Positions 52,701 to 63,700 of a DNA stretch of 64,000 nt are shown here, one piece after another. The DNA is from Monosiga brevicollis MX1 (Eukaryota > Opisthokonta > Choanoflagellata > Craspedida > Salpingoecidae), in the NCBI RefSeq assembly GCF_000002865.3, contig NW_001865039.1, positions 616,527 through 680,526 on the forward strand. Reading direction: 5' to 3'. A program made the translations under genes and the position numbers. Position 1 is the stretch's first letter, and every line of letters begins with the position of its first letter. Under the pieces are notes generated by a model that was given only the letters and a program-made list of their open reading frames with translations, searched no databases and had not been told where the DNA came from.

Positions 52701-54810
52701 TGTCCGCGAAATTGGCAGTGCCGGAAGGCTGAGTTTTCGATGGCTGGGCCAATATGTGTGGGGCGTGCCCGCTGGTTCAACAGCTGAAGCCAAGCTCTGG
52801 GAAGATCTTCAAAGTTAGCTTGCGGATAGACCTGGCGGAGAAACCGGATGTTGGCTTGCACAGACACCTTGACCTGGCTGGCCTCGGTTCGACGGTTGAA
52901 CCAAAGGAAGCCGGCAGCACCTAGACTGAGAGAAACAAGGACAACAATAACAATGACAACCAAGAGGATGGTGGAAGCCCGCGATTGACTGCCAGTGGCT
53001 TGCGGTGCAACCGAGCTCAAAGATCCGAACGGCGTCGTCGACGAGGAAGTGGTGGGGTGATAGATCAAGGCATCATAAGCGGCGGCAAATTCTTCTGGAG
53101 TCTGACGAGCTGGCAGCACATCCGAAGTTTGCGCAGGACTCCCGGCGATACCAAGCATGTTCCCCTCGACAACGCGATACGTGCCAGTAATGTTGGCATC
53201 GGTGTTGAGCTGTCGATGGTCACGGGCGGTGGCGCTGATGTAGACGTAGGGCGCAGACGCATCTCGATTTAAAATCATGCTAGAGCAAGCGCATGGAAGT
53301 GTGAGAACACGGGCCGGCTTTACATTAAGCGGGGGAAATTTGCTTTTGAGTTATCAGCGCATGCAACTGACCGGCTGGTGCTTATGCCGGCGTGAAGCTC
53401 CAGCGTGTGCCAGCTGCGCACGACGCCGTGCCATTCGTAACAGCTTTGGTTGAGTGCCAATTGGGAGTCAGAACGGACAACGCCGCGCACTACAGACATG
53501 TTGGCGCCCTGCAAGCAAGCAAAGGTGGGCCATTCCGGGGTGATGGTCTGCGAGTCTATGAAAGCGATTCGAAAGCGGCATCCAGCTTCATCCTCCCCAT
53601 CGGGACATTGGGCGGTGCCGTCACATATTTCCGTTGGATCGAGGTGAACGTTGGGCGCAGACAAACAAGAAAGTCGTGGCATCACGGGGGGTGGACAGAA
53701 GGGAGCACCGGAATAGGGCGGGTCGTAACAGTTGCAGTGGAGAGCCAAAACCGCCGTGGGGTTGACCATACCGATACAGGTAAGATCTGATGAGGCGATG
53801 GTGATGGGATCCTCATCCGGTGGGGTCAGCAGCAGGTCCGTTATGTTGAGGATTCGCCACCAAGCATCATACGCCAAGGCCCGGACTTGAGTGTCAAATG
53901 AAGTGATGCCAATCAGCATGGTCCGAAGACTCCCGGCTTGAGGCAAGACGGTGTGATCGATTTGGGCAGGGCCGGTAACGGCAGTGATTTGAAAGTACTC
54001 CAGATGAGGAAAGGAAAGGCTGAGCCCTCGCAGGGATGCCATGTCTTGAACCCAGAAGCTGTCGAGATAACGCATGTGAGGAAATACGGGTGGGACTTCT
54101 GCCCAAACCAAGTCGAATATCGTGTTGTCTGAATAGCGCAAGTATTCCAAAAGAGGGTATCTTGTGGCCAGGATTGTCAAATTCAGAGCCAGATTAGATT
54201 CCAGCCCACGTACAGACCAGCCTTTCAGCCTGGGAGCCACGGGATAGAGGGGTGCGGCGCGGACGCAATCGACGAGCTCGATAAAGCTGAGTGCCGGAAG
54301 CTCTGGCAGCTTTGAAGGGGAGACTTTGTCGGTCAATTCGAAAAGAGTGAGCACGGTGAGCTGCGTAAGATTGGCCAATCGATCCAGCCTGGGGCTCATC
54401 TCAGTTTCTGGCGGGAAAGAGACAGCGAAGGATGTGATATCCCAAGCAAGGCCTCGTGGTATGGCCTGGGCATTGGAACAATACCAATCATACTCCCCAC
54501 GAGGCAAGATCTGATGAGGACGGCAATTGCGCAGTGCGCTGGAGGGTAAACAGGACCCGGTCCAGGTGTCGCCTTGACATTGCAGACTCAGGGGCACGTC
54601 AGGAGAGCAGGTGACGTTGCACATTGCTAGGGTTTCAAGGCTCCCAGAACAGGTTTGTCCATCAAAGCGCGGCGGTACAACGGGGCAAGTCGCCACGGCA
54701 CCCGAGAAAAGACTGATGAGAAGAAGAAGAAGAAGAAGAAGAAGAAGAAGAAGAAGGGGAAGAGAACGCCGCCGGTCGAACAGCGGCGCTGGAGCAGCAG
54801 CACCAGCCAT
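49784..54810 (-). CDS. Receptor tyrosine kinase with degenerate kinase region(s) before the catalytic kinase
   Basis: Six minus-strand exons: 53372-54810, 52451-53279, 50711-52313, 50549-50580, 50363-50426 and 49784-50292. They sum to 4476 bases, 1491 residues, all phases consistent. A signal peptide with 13 or more Leu is coded by CTT repeats. It is followed by a cysteine-rich module (about 42-90), an irregular LRR-like region, an LDLa-like CDGTAQCPDGEDEAGC, a stalk, and a transmembrane helix near 583-607 (STILLVVIVIVVLVSLSLGA). Inside the cell a pseudokinase lies at about 640-900: IHGRVCTES replaces HRDLAARN and KLFGFA replaces DFG, but YFAPE, DVFSYG and KERPAF remain. A further kinase-like but very degenerate stretch lies at about 935-1130. 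Last comes a tyrosine kinase: NLGAGAFGEVML, LVAVKRL (Lys near 1194), VVHRDLAARN, SDYGLSR (DYG for DFG), a YY pair at about 1321 and LPLRWLAPE. Ligand and substrates are unknown. Confidence 0.92.
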
Positions 54811-55352
54811 GTTGAAAAGGTCGGGTTAAAAAGAGGGACACCTAACCAACGTCCTCAGATACCCCGGCACGAAGCGATGGAAGAGCCGAATGGAGCCGAA
54901 TGGAGCCGAATGGTACGGTCCCAATCGACAAGAAGGGAAGAGGGCAAGAAGGTGGTCCTTGTGAACGGCATCAGAAAGCGCACCCGTCCATTATCGGTGA
55001 TGGGTCACCGTGGTGTAGCATCAGGTGGTCGCCACCCGCCCTGCCAAAACCAAAAACCAAAAACCAAATGAAGAAGAACAACACACACACACAAGAACAA
55101 GAAGCAGATGGCCAGTTGTAATTTCATGGATGTGGGGTTGTCATGCTTTACGTGCGGATGGGACTTTGGTTGTGAGTGTGTGGATGTGGGGTGTTTCTTT
55201 TTCTTGGATCAACGACCAAGTGCACAGGATGGCCGGGACTCAACGACCAAGTACACAGGATGGCCGGGAAAATATGAAAAGGATTTGGTAGGTTGTTAGG
55301 GTCAGGGTGGTTTAAATTGATGGGGGGCGAGGGTGGCGTGTCCCATGCTTGG
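54811..55352. other. Intergenic region with short tandem repeats
   Basis: Upstream of the receptor kinase and downstream of XRCC3. It contains a triplicated ATGGAGCCGA-type unit near 54885-54913, A-rich AAACC repeats near 55045-55068 and a 31-base direct repeat (55209-55269). No gene. Confidence 0.5.
55209..55269. repeat. 31-bp tandem duplication
   Basis: Two copies of a unit beginning TCAACGACCAAGT and ending GATGGCCGGGA, at 55209-55238 and 55240-55269, with one base difference (G/A) and a single C between them. Confidence 0.9.
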
Positions 55353-56399
55353 TCATGCTGATGGGGTCGTGATGCCTGCGCTGGACACGACAAAAGGCGC
55401 CGTACTCGAGGGGTATGAAGGGGAAAAAACAAGTGTGATGGTGCGGCGCGCCAAACTGGTGCTTGCGCCACGCGGGGTGGTGCGCCGTACGAGAACCCGG
55501 TGATTAACGCAGTTGGACCAGGCAAGGCCGAGGGCAGGAACGACGGCGCGGGCGCCAGAAAACGCGGCAAGGCCCGTCGCATCCACGTGATCGGACACCT
55601 GGTTCGTACAGACGACGGTCAAGTTGCGCTCAGCAGCCAATGCCTTGAGCTGACGTGCAAAGTCCAAGATGGTGTTGGCGCGATGGTGCATTTCAGACAG
55701 TTGAAAATCCCCCCGAAAGATCGCAGCCAGCGAATCGATAATAATCAGCCGCACGGCAGGACGCGCAGCACACACGCGAGGTACCTCGACCTCTAAGAGC
55801 CGCTGCAGCGCTGTTGTATCTGCGGCGCTCATGAGAAGCACACGATCGGTTGAGACGTGACCCCGCCATTCCGGATGCAGTTCCAGCTGCCCGGCCAAGA
55901 TCTCGTGCAAACGATCTGACGGAAAGTTGGCTTCCGTGTTAATGTAAAGCACCTCGCGCGGCTTGGCCTGTGTTGAAGCCACGGCTTGAGGGCTCGGTTC
56001 TGTAGTAGGTTTGGGCTGAGCGGGTATTTGGGCAGCCAGTGCCAAATGCAGCATGAGCTGAGTCTTTCCTGAGGAGGACTCTCCACAAAACTCGGTCAAG
56101 CTGCCAGATGACAAAGCTTCCCCCAACACGGCATCCACCTCGTCCACGCCCAGGCAGATACACTGCTCGCGTTGAGACCATAATTGACTTGCCTGCTGCA
56201 GCGATGGGGCCACAACCGCCGCCGCCGCAGCCCGGAGCTCCTCGAGACCGCGGGCCGACAGCTTGGTAATTTGCCGAAGCTCGGCGTCTGAGTAATGCAC
56301 TAGGTCTCCCGCCTGTTGCAAACCGGCAGCCTCAAGCCGAGCCAAGGCCTCTGGATTGGCTTCAATCTGGGCCAGCCCAGCCTCCATCTGAAACGACAT
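55353..56399 (-). CDS. XRCC3: RAD51 paralog XRCC3
   Basis: Single exon of 348 residues. Walker A is GESSSGKTQ and Walker B is VRLIIIDSLAAIFRGDF. The N-terminal helix-hairpin-like part (DLVHYSDAELRQITKLSARG) parallels human XRCC3 (VLHFSGPDLKRLTNLSS). AVVPALGLAWSNCVNHRVLV corresponds to its VSPALGITWANQLLVRL, and the C-terminus (RTITLVFSPSYPSSTAPFVV) to its RTLRVLSAPHLPPSS region. The protein would work with RAD51C in homologous recombination and Holliday-junction processing. It is intronless, unlike most neighbours. The start is the first ATG; an in-frame Met four codons later is possible. It is divergent from the sulfatase gene. Confidence 0.92.
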   Translation of the reverse strand: MSFQMEAGLAQIEANPEALARLEAAGLQQAGDLVHYSDAELRQITKLSARGLEELRAAAAAVVAPSLQQASQLWSQREQCICLGVDEVDAVLGEALSSGSLTEFCGESSSGKTQLMLHLALAAQIPAQPKPTTEPSPQAVASTQAKPREVLYINTEANFPSDRLHEILAGQLELHPEWRGHVSTDRVLLMSAADTTALQRLLEVEVPRVCAARPAVRLIIIDSLAAIFRGDFQLSEMHHRANTILDFARQLKALAAERNLTVVCTNQVSDHVDATGLAAFSGARAVVPALGLAWSNCVNHRVLVRRTTPRGASTSLARRTITLVFSPSYPSSTAPFVVSSAGITTPSA

Positions 56400-56569
56400 G
56401 GCTTGTTGTTCTTGCTCCGGGAGTGGGGAACGATCGTCCCACCGATCACCGGGGCCGGCCTCAGCTGGCCGCGACTCTTTTCCGGACCGCTCAGCTCACT
56501 CCCAAGTCTTTGCGTTGCCCCAGCATGATGCTTGCCCACTACCCTATTCTGAGGCCCACCAGTGCTCAC

Positions 56570-56627
<58 letters not shown>

Positions 56628-56875
56628 CCAAGGCGGGGAGGAGGATGAGGGCACGGAAAGCGGCTCTCCTCCTAGCTCAAGAACGACAGCCGACAAAAAT
56701 GAGAGAGAGAGCCAGCCAAAGGAAACCGTTACACACTTCTTAGACTCGATTCTAAAATCATACCCGGTAAAATAAATTAGAACCGATTGTCAGACTTTTA
56801 TTGTGTTTGGATTTGTTTGTGTTTTTCTTGACTCGGAACGAGCTGAACCGGCAACGGACCAGGGCTGCCATCATC
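56400..56875. promoter_or_regulatory. Divergent upstream region of XRCC3 and the sulfatase gene
   Basis: 476 bases between opposed start codons, with a CA tract of 52 bases. No gene. Confidence 0.5.
56572..56623. repeat. (CA)26 microsatellite
   Basis: Uninterrupted CA run in the divergent region between XRCC3 and the sulfatase gene. Confidence 0.95.
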
Positions 56876-59800
56876 ATGACACGGTCGCTGATGCTGGGGG
56901 TGGTGGGCAGCTTGCTGTGTATCCTGTCCAGAAGCGCTGCTGATGGGGTGCCGGGCAGCGAGGCGAAGCGACCCAATATCGTCTTCATTGTGGCTGATGA
57001 TTGTTAGTGAGGCGTGCTTGCTCTCCGTCGGTCTGGTCGGCTTTTCACGATCAGCGGATCTTGCTCACTGATCAACTGGGTAGTGGGATGGAACGATGTT
57101 AGCCTGCATGGGTCACCACAGATTCCCACGCCCCACATCGACGCAATCGCCCACTCTGGCGTCCATTTGACAAATTACCACGTCCAGCCCGTCTGCACAC
57201 CAAGTCAGTGCTGCTGCTGCTCCTGCCGCACACCCAAACCCCGCTCGCCTGGGGCTCACTCTGAATCCATTCATGCTGCGATGCGCCGATGCTTTCAGCC
57301 CGTTCCACCTTTCTATCCGGTCGCCACGTGATTCATACCGGCATCTATATGCCGTTTGCCCAAGGTGTGGGGGACACCAACATTCACTGTCTTGCTCGCA
57401 GGCGCACGCATCACACCCTGAATGCTTCCCCACCCCCCGGTGCAGGCACGGCCCTCCGACTCAATCTCAGCTACACGCTGCTCCCAGCCTATCTCAAGAA
57501 GCTTGGCTACCGGTACGCTAGCACGCTTTGATTTGCACCGCATATCCCACCCAACCCTTGCTGCTCGGAAGCGATGCTGACTCGCGCTCACATGTGGTTA
57601 GAACGGCGGCTGTTGGAAAATGGCACTTGTGCGTTTGCTGCTGCCTGACCTGAAGATAGCCGTGCCTTGTTTTTGCCTTCTTCAAAGCTCCTTTTGCCTG
57701 ACGTCTTCCAGTATTTCCTGCGCTTGCCTGGACCTGCAGGGGACAAAACGTTGAGAAGGCTCTGCCCACGGGTCGTGGCTTTGATGAGTATCTTGGCTAT
57801 TGGTACGTTTGCTCTTTGCTCGAGCATCCCTGTCTTCAACCCCCTCGCGATATCGCGCGGCGGCTGATTTTGTCCTTTGCACGAGCTTAGGAGTGGTGCA
57901 GAAGATTATTACACGCACGATACGCATGGCGGGTAGGTTGATCTGGCCGTTGTGTTGTGCTGGTAGTGCACCGATTTCGCCACGCATCGCCCGACTTCTC
58001 GAAACCAATCATTTTTTTCCTGCCGGCCCACCCTACCAGGTATGACTTCCAAGACGGGACAGAGTGCGCAATCAAATACAACAACACATACTCAACGTAT
58101 ATTTTTGCCGAGCGTGCAGTGAATGTAAGTCAAAAGCGGTACACGTTTATTGAAGCATGTTCGGCCCCGTCTGCTCGCGCCCACCCTGCTGACCGTGGCT
58201 GCTAGACTATACTTGAGGCTGACCCGGAGCAGCCACTTTTCCTGTACACAGCTTTCCAAAACGGTGCGCTTGGCGCTCGGGTGGGCTTTGTCCTCACAGC
58301 TTATGTTCAATCACGAGCTTGTTGCCCGCCACCAGTTGATTCTGTTGCCGCCTTGCTTCTCCCAACTGGTCGTGCGTGCGGTGTGCATACTAGTGCACTG
58401 GCCTTTGGAAGCCCCAGCAGAATATGTGGCGCGTTTTTCGCACATCCCAAATTCCGAGCGCCAATATGTGGCCGCCATGACCAGCATCCTGGACGACGTA
58501 CGCATGCATCGTTTGCAGCGGATTCTAGCTTGCTCCGCCCGCGGTGCCATGCCCATTTTTCACACGGCGGGCGTTAGGCTGTTGGCAACATTACTGATGC
58601 CTTGAAAAGATCCCGCATTGCCGACAATACCATTTTGATTTTTACCTCTGGTTGGTGCACCTGCTGGACGAGACTCACTTGCTTCCTTTTTTTGCTGCCA
58701 GTGTGCATCCACGATGACGATTTCTGCACACCTGACCCTGCTGCGCTGTCAACACTATCGTGCGTGTGCAGACAATGGCGGTCCCGTACACGACGAAAAC
58801 ACGGAGAGCAACAATTATCCCCTTCGAGGTGCGTCGATGTTCACCGGCGCTGGGTTGAAGTCTCGAAATCGGCTGTTGTCGGTGGTGGAATCAGCTGCGC
58901 TCGCGTACAGTGATCAACCAAGACCCGCCTACGTTGTTGGCACGTGCATTTGTCAGGTGGTAAAAACACTTTGTGGAACGGTGGTACCCAAGTGGTCGGG
59001 ATGATTGCTGGCAAGGGCATTGAGAACCCAGGCACGGACTGTCATGGCATGATGCATGCCAGTGACTGGCTGCCCTCCTTGGTATGAGTAGCCCGTTGCC
59101 ATCTTGCGCACCGACGTTTCAAGGCACAGCGGCGCGTGATGAGAGGGGTTTTTTTCTGTGCGCTTCTCTGCTGATGCCGTTGCATTGGGTGACATTCGAT
59201 AGCTGACGGCAGCGCTGAACGGCGGCGACTGGCACCAACTGATTGACGACCAAGAGCCCCCGTACATTCTTGGCGATGGCATGAACGTGTGGAACATGCT
59301 GAGCACCTGTATGTACCAATGCCTAAAGTTCACGAGATGGGCAGTTATTAGACGGGGCCAGTCGTAAAACGCTCGTTTGAAAGCAGGCTGTTGAGCTGAT
59401 GATCCGAGTGCTACCCAGGCGCGCCGTCCCCGCGCGAATGGATCCTGCATGAAGCCCACCCAGCCGACGACAACAACACGATTCACGGCAATGCCATCAC
59501 CAAGGGTGACATGAAGCTGGTGAATATTGGTCCCTTGGAACCCGAGCCCGGATGGTGCGTCATGTGCCTGCTCCTTGCATCTCGTCCGTTGACAGTCTCC
59601 TCTTGCTTTTTCTCGAGCTGCTTTAACCATCACACTCCTCTCTGTTTACATCCTTTGAACAATCCACATGGCCATTGCAGGTATCCACCAGCAGGTCAAA
59701 ACGCCTCTGACACGCCCTACACCCTGCAGTGCGGCGCCCCTCCCCCGGTGCGCTCTTCTGGACCCAAATCTGTGTGGGCACGCGATCCCGAGGGTAGCAT

Positions 59801-60142
59801 TGCACTCATGAAGCTTATTGTCTCTGCGTTCCCGTTGGTGTAGCTCAACAAATCCGAGTGCACGGGCGCAGACTGGTGCTTGTTCAACATGACCGCTGAC
59901 CCTTGCGAGCACCACAATCTGGCCAATCACTTTCCAGATATGGTAAGTGCTGCCAGAAAACGGCCCCCGTATCAAGATGTGCCGACCAACTAAATGGCTC
60001 TGCATTGCATCATCGTCAGGTTTCAGAGCTCAAAGCCCTTTTAGCTCAGTTTCAAGCAACAGCTGTGCCCGCCGTTGAGCCAGAAGGCTGCAATCCGGTG
60101 ATCAACAACCAGGGTTGCTGGCGGCCCTGTGACTTGCCTTGA
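56876..60142 (+). CDS. Secreted sulfatase (arylsulfatase B/I/J-like)
   Basis: About 18 small exons: 56876-57002, 57084-57203, 57299-57364, 57446-57512, 57602-57628, 57740-57802, 57891-57932, 58040-58124, 58206-58263, 58394-58497, 58578-58650, 58772-58828, 58957-59081, 59203-59308, 59419-59554, 59681-59747, 59844-59942 and 60020-60142. They sum to 1545 bases, 514 residues. A signal peptide is followed by [15 protein letters not shown] (metal ligands). The signature PVCTPTRSTFLSG is assembled across an intron; its Cys is the residue converted to formylglycine. Next come [23 protein letters not shown] and [20 protein letters not shown]. The C-terminal half has [13 protein letters not shown] and [15 protein letters not shown]. 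The family removes sulfate esters from glycans in lysosomes or outside the cell. The end of exon 16 is uncertain: a donor at 59778 also keeps the frame and would add 10 residues. Confidence 0.92.
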
Positions 60143-60730
60143 AAGCTTGAACGCAGCCAACGTATACTGTGAATAATGTGCTTTCCGCTTCCGTTTTCGG
60201 GTCGTTGATGTTCCAATGACCAGAGCAGCACCAAAGACAAACATCAAAAAAACAACAAGATCATGACATGAGTTTCGAGACAAGGAGTGGTGGTGTGGGG
60301 GGGGGGGGGGGGGTGCCTCCGTCNNNNNNNNNNNNNNNNNNNNNNNNNNNNNNNNNNNNNNNNNNNNNNNNNNAAGAAATCGTCAAAACCCAAAATCGTG
60401 ATTGCCCTCGAACGAGAGTCATGGTTATGCGAGGTAGTTGGCCAGCGGACATCGAGCTTTGCATGCATGCACAATGCCAGAATAGAGTGCAGGCTGGCAG
60501 TTGGCGACGATGCACGTCAGGGCGAGCGGCCATTCGTTTTCTTGCTGGAACTCACAGGGCGTACCGGCATTGCGGCAGCGCACAGCCATCGACCAAGGGT
60601 TTTGTGGCTGCACTGCCATTGGCTCGCCACGCTGCGCCAGGCTGTAGGCAAGACAAGCAAGGGGAAGTTTTTGAACTCTATCCAGCTGATGAGTCGTGGC
60701 AATCGATCAGCAGCAGGACCTGCCAAGACA
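60143..60730. other. Intergenic region with assembly gap
   Basis: Between the sulfatase and the PLOD-like gene, same orientation. No gene. A G-run (60298-60313) sits beside the gap. An in-frame ATG at 60689 could extend the next gene by 14 residues. Confidence 0.5.
60324..60373. other. Assembly gap (50 N)
   Basis: Run of N just after a poly-G tract. Confidence 0.98.
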
Positions 60731-63700
60731 ATGGCAAGCAAAGCGGCCCGTGGACAAGAGCCGCGGCTCGAATTCCAACTCCTGCGGCCGACCAGCCTGC
60801 TTCTTCTGACCTGCCTGTTGGTCTCAAGGGTGGCGCTGGGCCTTCCCGTGGATGGCAATACTGACATTTGTACCGCAGCCGGCGCCGTCCCAAGCGGGGC
60901 CTCCCACTGCATGGTGTGTTTGCTCTGCCGGCCTTGCGCACTCGATGGCTATGTCTCTCTCCCCCTACTCGCCCTTCACCTCGCCAAACCTACGCTGTTC
61001 ACTTGGGGTTGCGCGTGCATAGTGTCCCACGGCACGCCCCACCTGTACAGGCTCGCATTGTGCCCGCGGCGCCCACAAAAACCAACCAGGCGTTCTGGTC
61101 GAGGGCTTTCATGTCAGCTGTGAGGTAGGTACAATCCAATATTGCTTGGTTCTCTTTCAGAGGCACATACGTCGCGGCCAGCGCCCCTTGTAGCCCGTGT
61201 CTCCTGGTCACGCAAAGTCAGCCTACGGGCGCTGCGCTGCTTAAACTCCTCGCCCTGGTCAATGCCACTCTCACATCTTGACCGAACGTCGACAACTTAG
61301 GCGTGCCAATGTATTGCTCGGCCAGGTACACAGCCCACTGCTCCACCGGAGCGTCCGATGATTCCGACCAGAGGCAGCCGTGATGCTCGGCCTGCGCGGC
61401 TACCTGGTCAATTTCAGCCAGCCCATGGGCCGGGGTTTTCAGACACCAACTTTGGTCAAGGCTCAGCTGCTACCCAATCGTTCAAGAGCATCTACGACCC
61501 AATCGAGTATCGCCGCACCTGGCCCGGTACGCCAAATAAACCTCTGGCTGTGGGTGCCATCTACCTCTAGGATGGGCCTTTGCATAGCATTCCGTTTTTG
61601 CCTCTAATGCTTGCAAGGTGTAGGCGACCGCACTGATGGAGCGAGCAAGCAAAGCCCAGACTATTGGGATGATGGACGGGCCAAGCCCCGTGTTCTGGTC
61701 ATGACGGTAGGTTGCCGCATTGTATAGGAGGGCGACCTGACTTCTTGGCTGCGACTGCAGCAAGACGACATATGATTTGTTTTGACTCACCATCTACCTG
61801 TACGTGCCGCCATGAAATCAGGTGGCTACGCATCGAGAGCCTTTTATTGATCTCACCGAAAAGAGTGTCCGAGAGATTGGCTACGATCTCTACGTGGCCG
61901 GAGCTGGTGAATTTTTTCAGGGTGGGTGGCCGGTGCACACCTGGCGAGAATTTTGGGGAAACATACGTGTATGCTCGGGCCCAAGGGAATTGGTGCGGTG
62001 TCTTCTGAGGGGCCACAACTCTTGCTGCTATCCGCCATCCTTCTGCAGGCTATGGCTGGAAGCTCAAGCGAATGCGTCAAACCTTACTCGAGAAGCAGGA
62101 TGACTACGACATTGTCTTGTTCACGGACAGCTTCGATAGGTCAGGAGTGCGGACAGGCCCACATCATCCAACTCTGATGTGGAGTCAATTTGCCCAAGCT
62201 TTTGCCCATCATTCCGCCGGCGCGAGCTTCTTCTTTTGTTTCATCATCTTGGCTTTGCATCTTCTTCTAGCTACATCTTTGCACAAATGGACGAGATTGT
62301 GACCAAGTTTCGCGAGTTTGGGCATCCCATGGTCGTGAGCGCCGAGGTACTCTTCTTTCTGCTCCTCCCCTTTGTAGGGGGGGCTTTGCCGAGATGCTCG
62401 TACTTAAGTGGAGCATGGATCTCACAACTCTGTTATCCAGGTCAATATTTGGCCATATCCGTACCTGGCCAAGGAGATGCCGTCCAGCAGCACCACTGGC
62501 CATTACCCATATCTCAATAGTGGCGGCTACATCGGTACGACCGGGCTATGAATGGTCACAAGTCGTGGGAGGTGCATCCCGCTGCGAGCTGAACATGACC
62601 GAATCATCTGATTTACGCGTCTGTCATGTGTGGTCCATGACTCTTCTCAGGCTACCTGGGGTACATCCTACACCTGTACAGTGAAGTTCTATCCATCCAG
62701 CACAAGTCCAACTGCTGTGATGATCAGGGCGAACTGATCAAGGTGAGATCAATATGCACGCTTGCTTGCCAAGCCCTTTCCACCTCACTCATGCAGCACA
62801 TACCCCGCCCTCATCCATTTGCTTCGGACCACGCTCATTTCTGGACAGGCCGTGGCGCTGGACAATAATGCGCTACGTATTGATCATCAAGCGGTCATCT
62901 TTCAGACCTTGTTTGGTCAGTCTTCTCGTCTGCTGGCGTGTTGTCGTTTGAGAAACGGGAAGCGGTCTTTGAGTGGGGAGCGGAATAGGAATGCGTAAGA
63001 AACGGCAACGCCGCCACACGCGCACGTTGATGCCGCCTCTGGTCCTGACTGCAAACCTCAGGCCGAGCCCGAGCCGAGGTGGTGGCTCAAGGTAATCGCA
63101 TCTACAATTCGGCTACTCAAACGCAGCCGTGCATCATCCATGCCAACGGCTGGGATAAGACACCCCTGCTGGAGCTTCTGCAGCAAACGGGACATTTATC
63201 CGATGGCGAAAAGCAGGAGATGTTCGAAGCAAAAGCTGCCTTGGAAAAGCAGAAGGTTTGCCCTCTCTCCTGTGCAGATACCGGGACCAACACTTCTCAC
63301 TCATCCACCTTCACTTGGCTTGCTGACACCAGAAACTCCAAGAACGAGAGAGCGCCGTTAATGCACGTTGTGAGGACCACAACCCCAACCCCACAATGGA
63401 CTCGGAGCGGTAGGGCGCCCTTGCTGGGCGCGTGTCTTTGTGTTGGCCAACGGTGATTGTCACTCCGGTGCTTGTTAAAGGGCCGGGCAGCGTTCACTCA
63501 CTTGTGGCTTCCATTCCGCTTCGCCAGAAACTTTATCAAGGAGTATGGTCTCATGCCCAAACTGCACGTACGCTCAAATGCAAGATCACGGCGGGAGGGA
63601 AATCATCAGCAGAGGAGACAGGGCAACAGCAAGCCAAGTTATTCCTTTTCGCTTGCTCTCCGTTGTATAGCCTGCGTGTTTTCTCAGCGACCGAGTTGGA

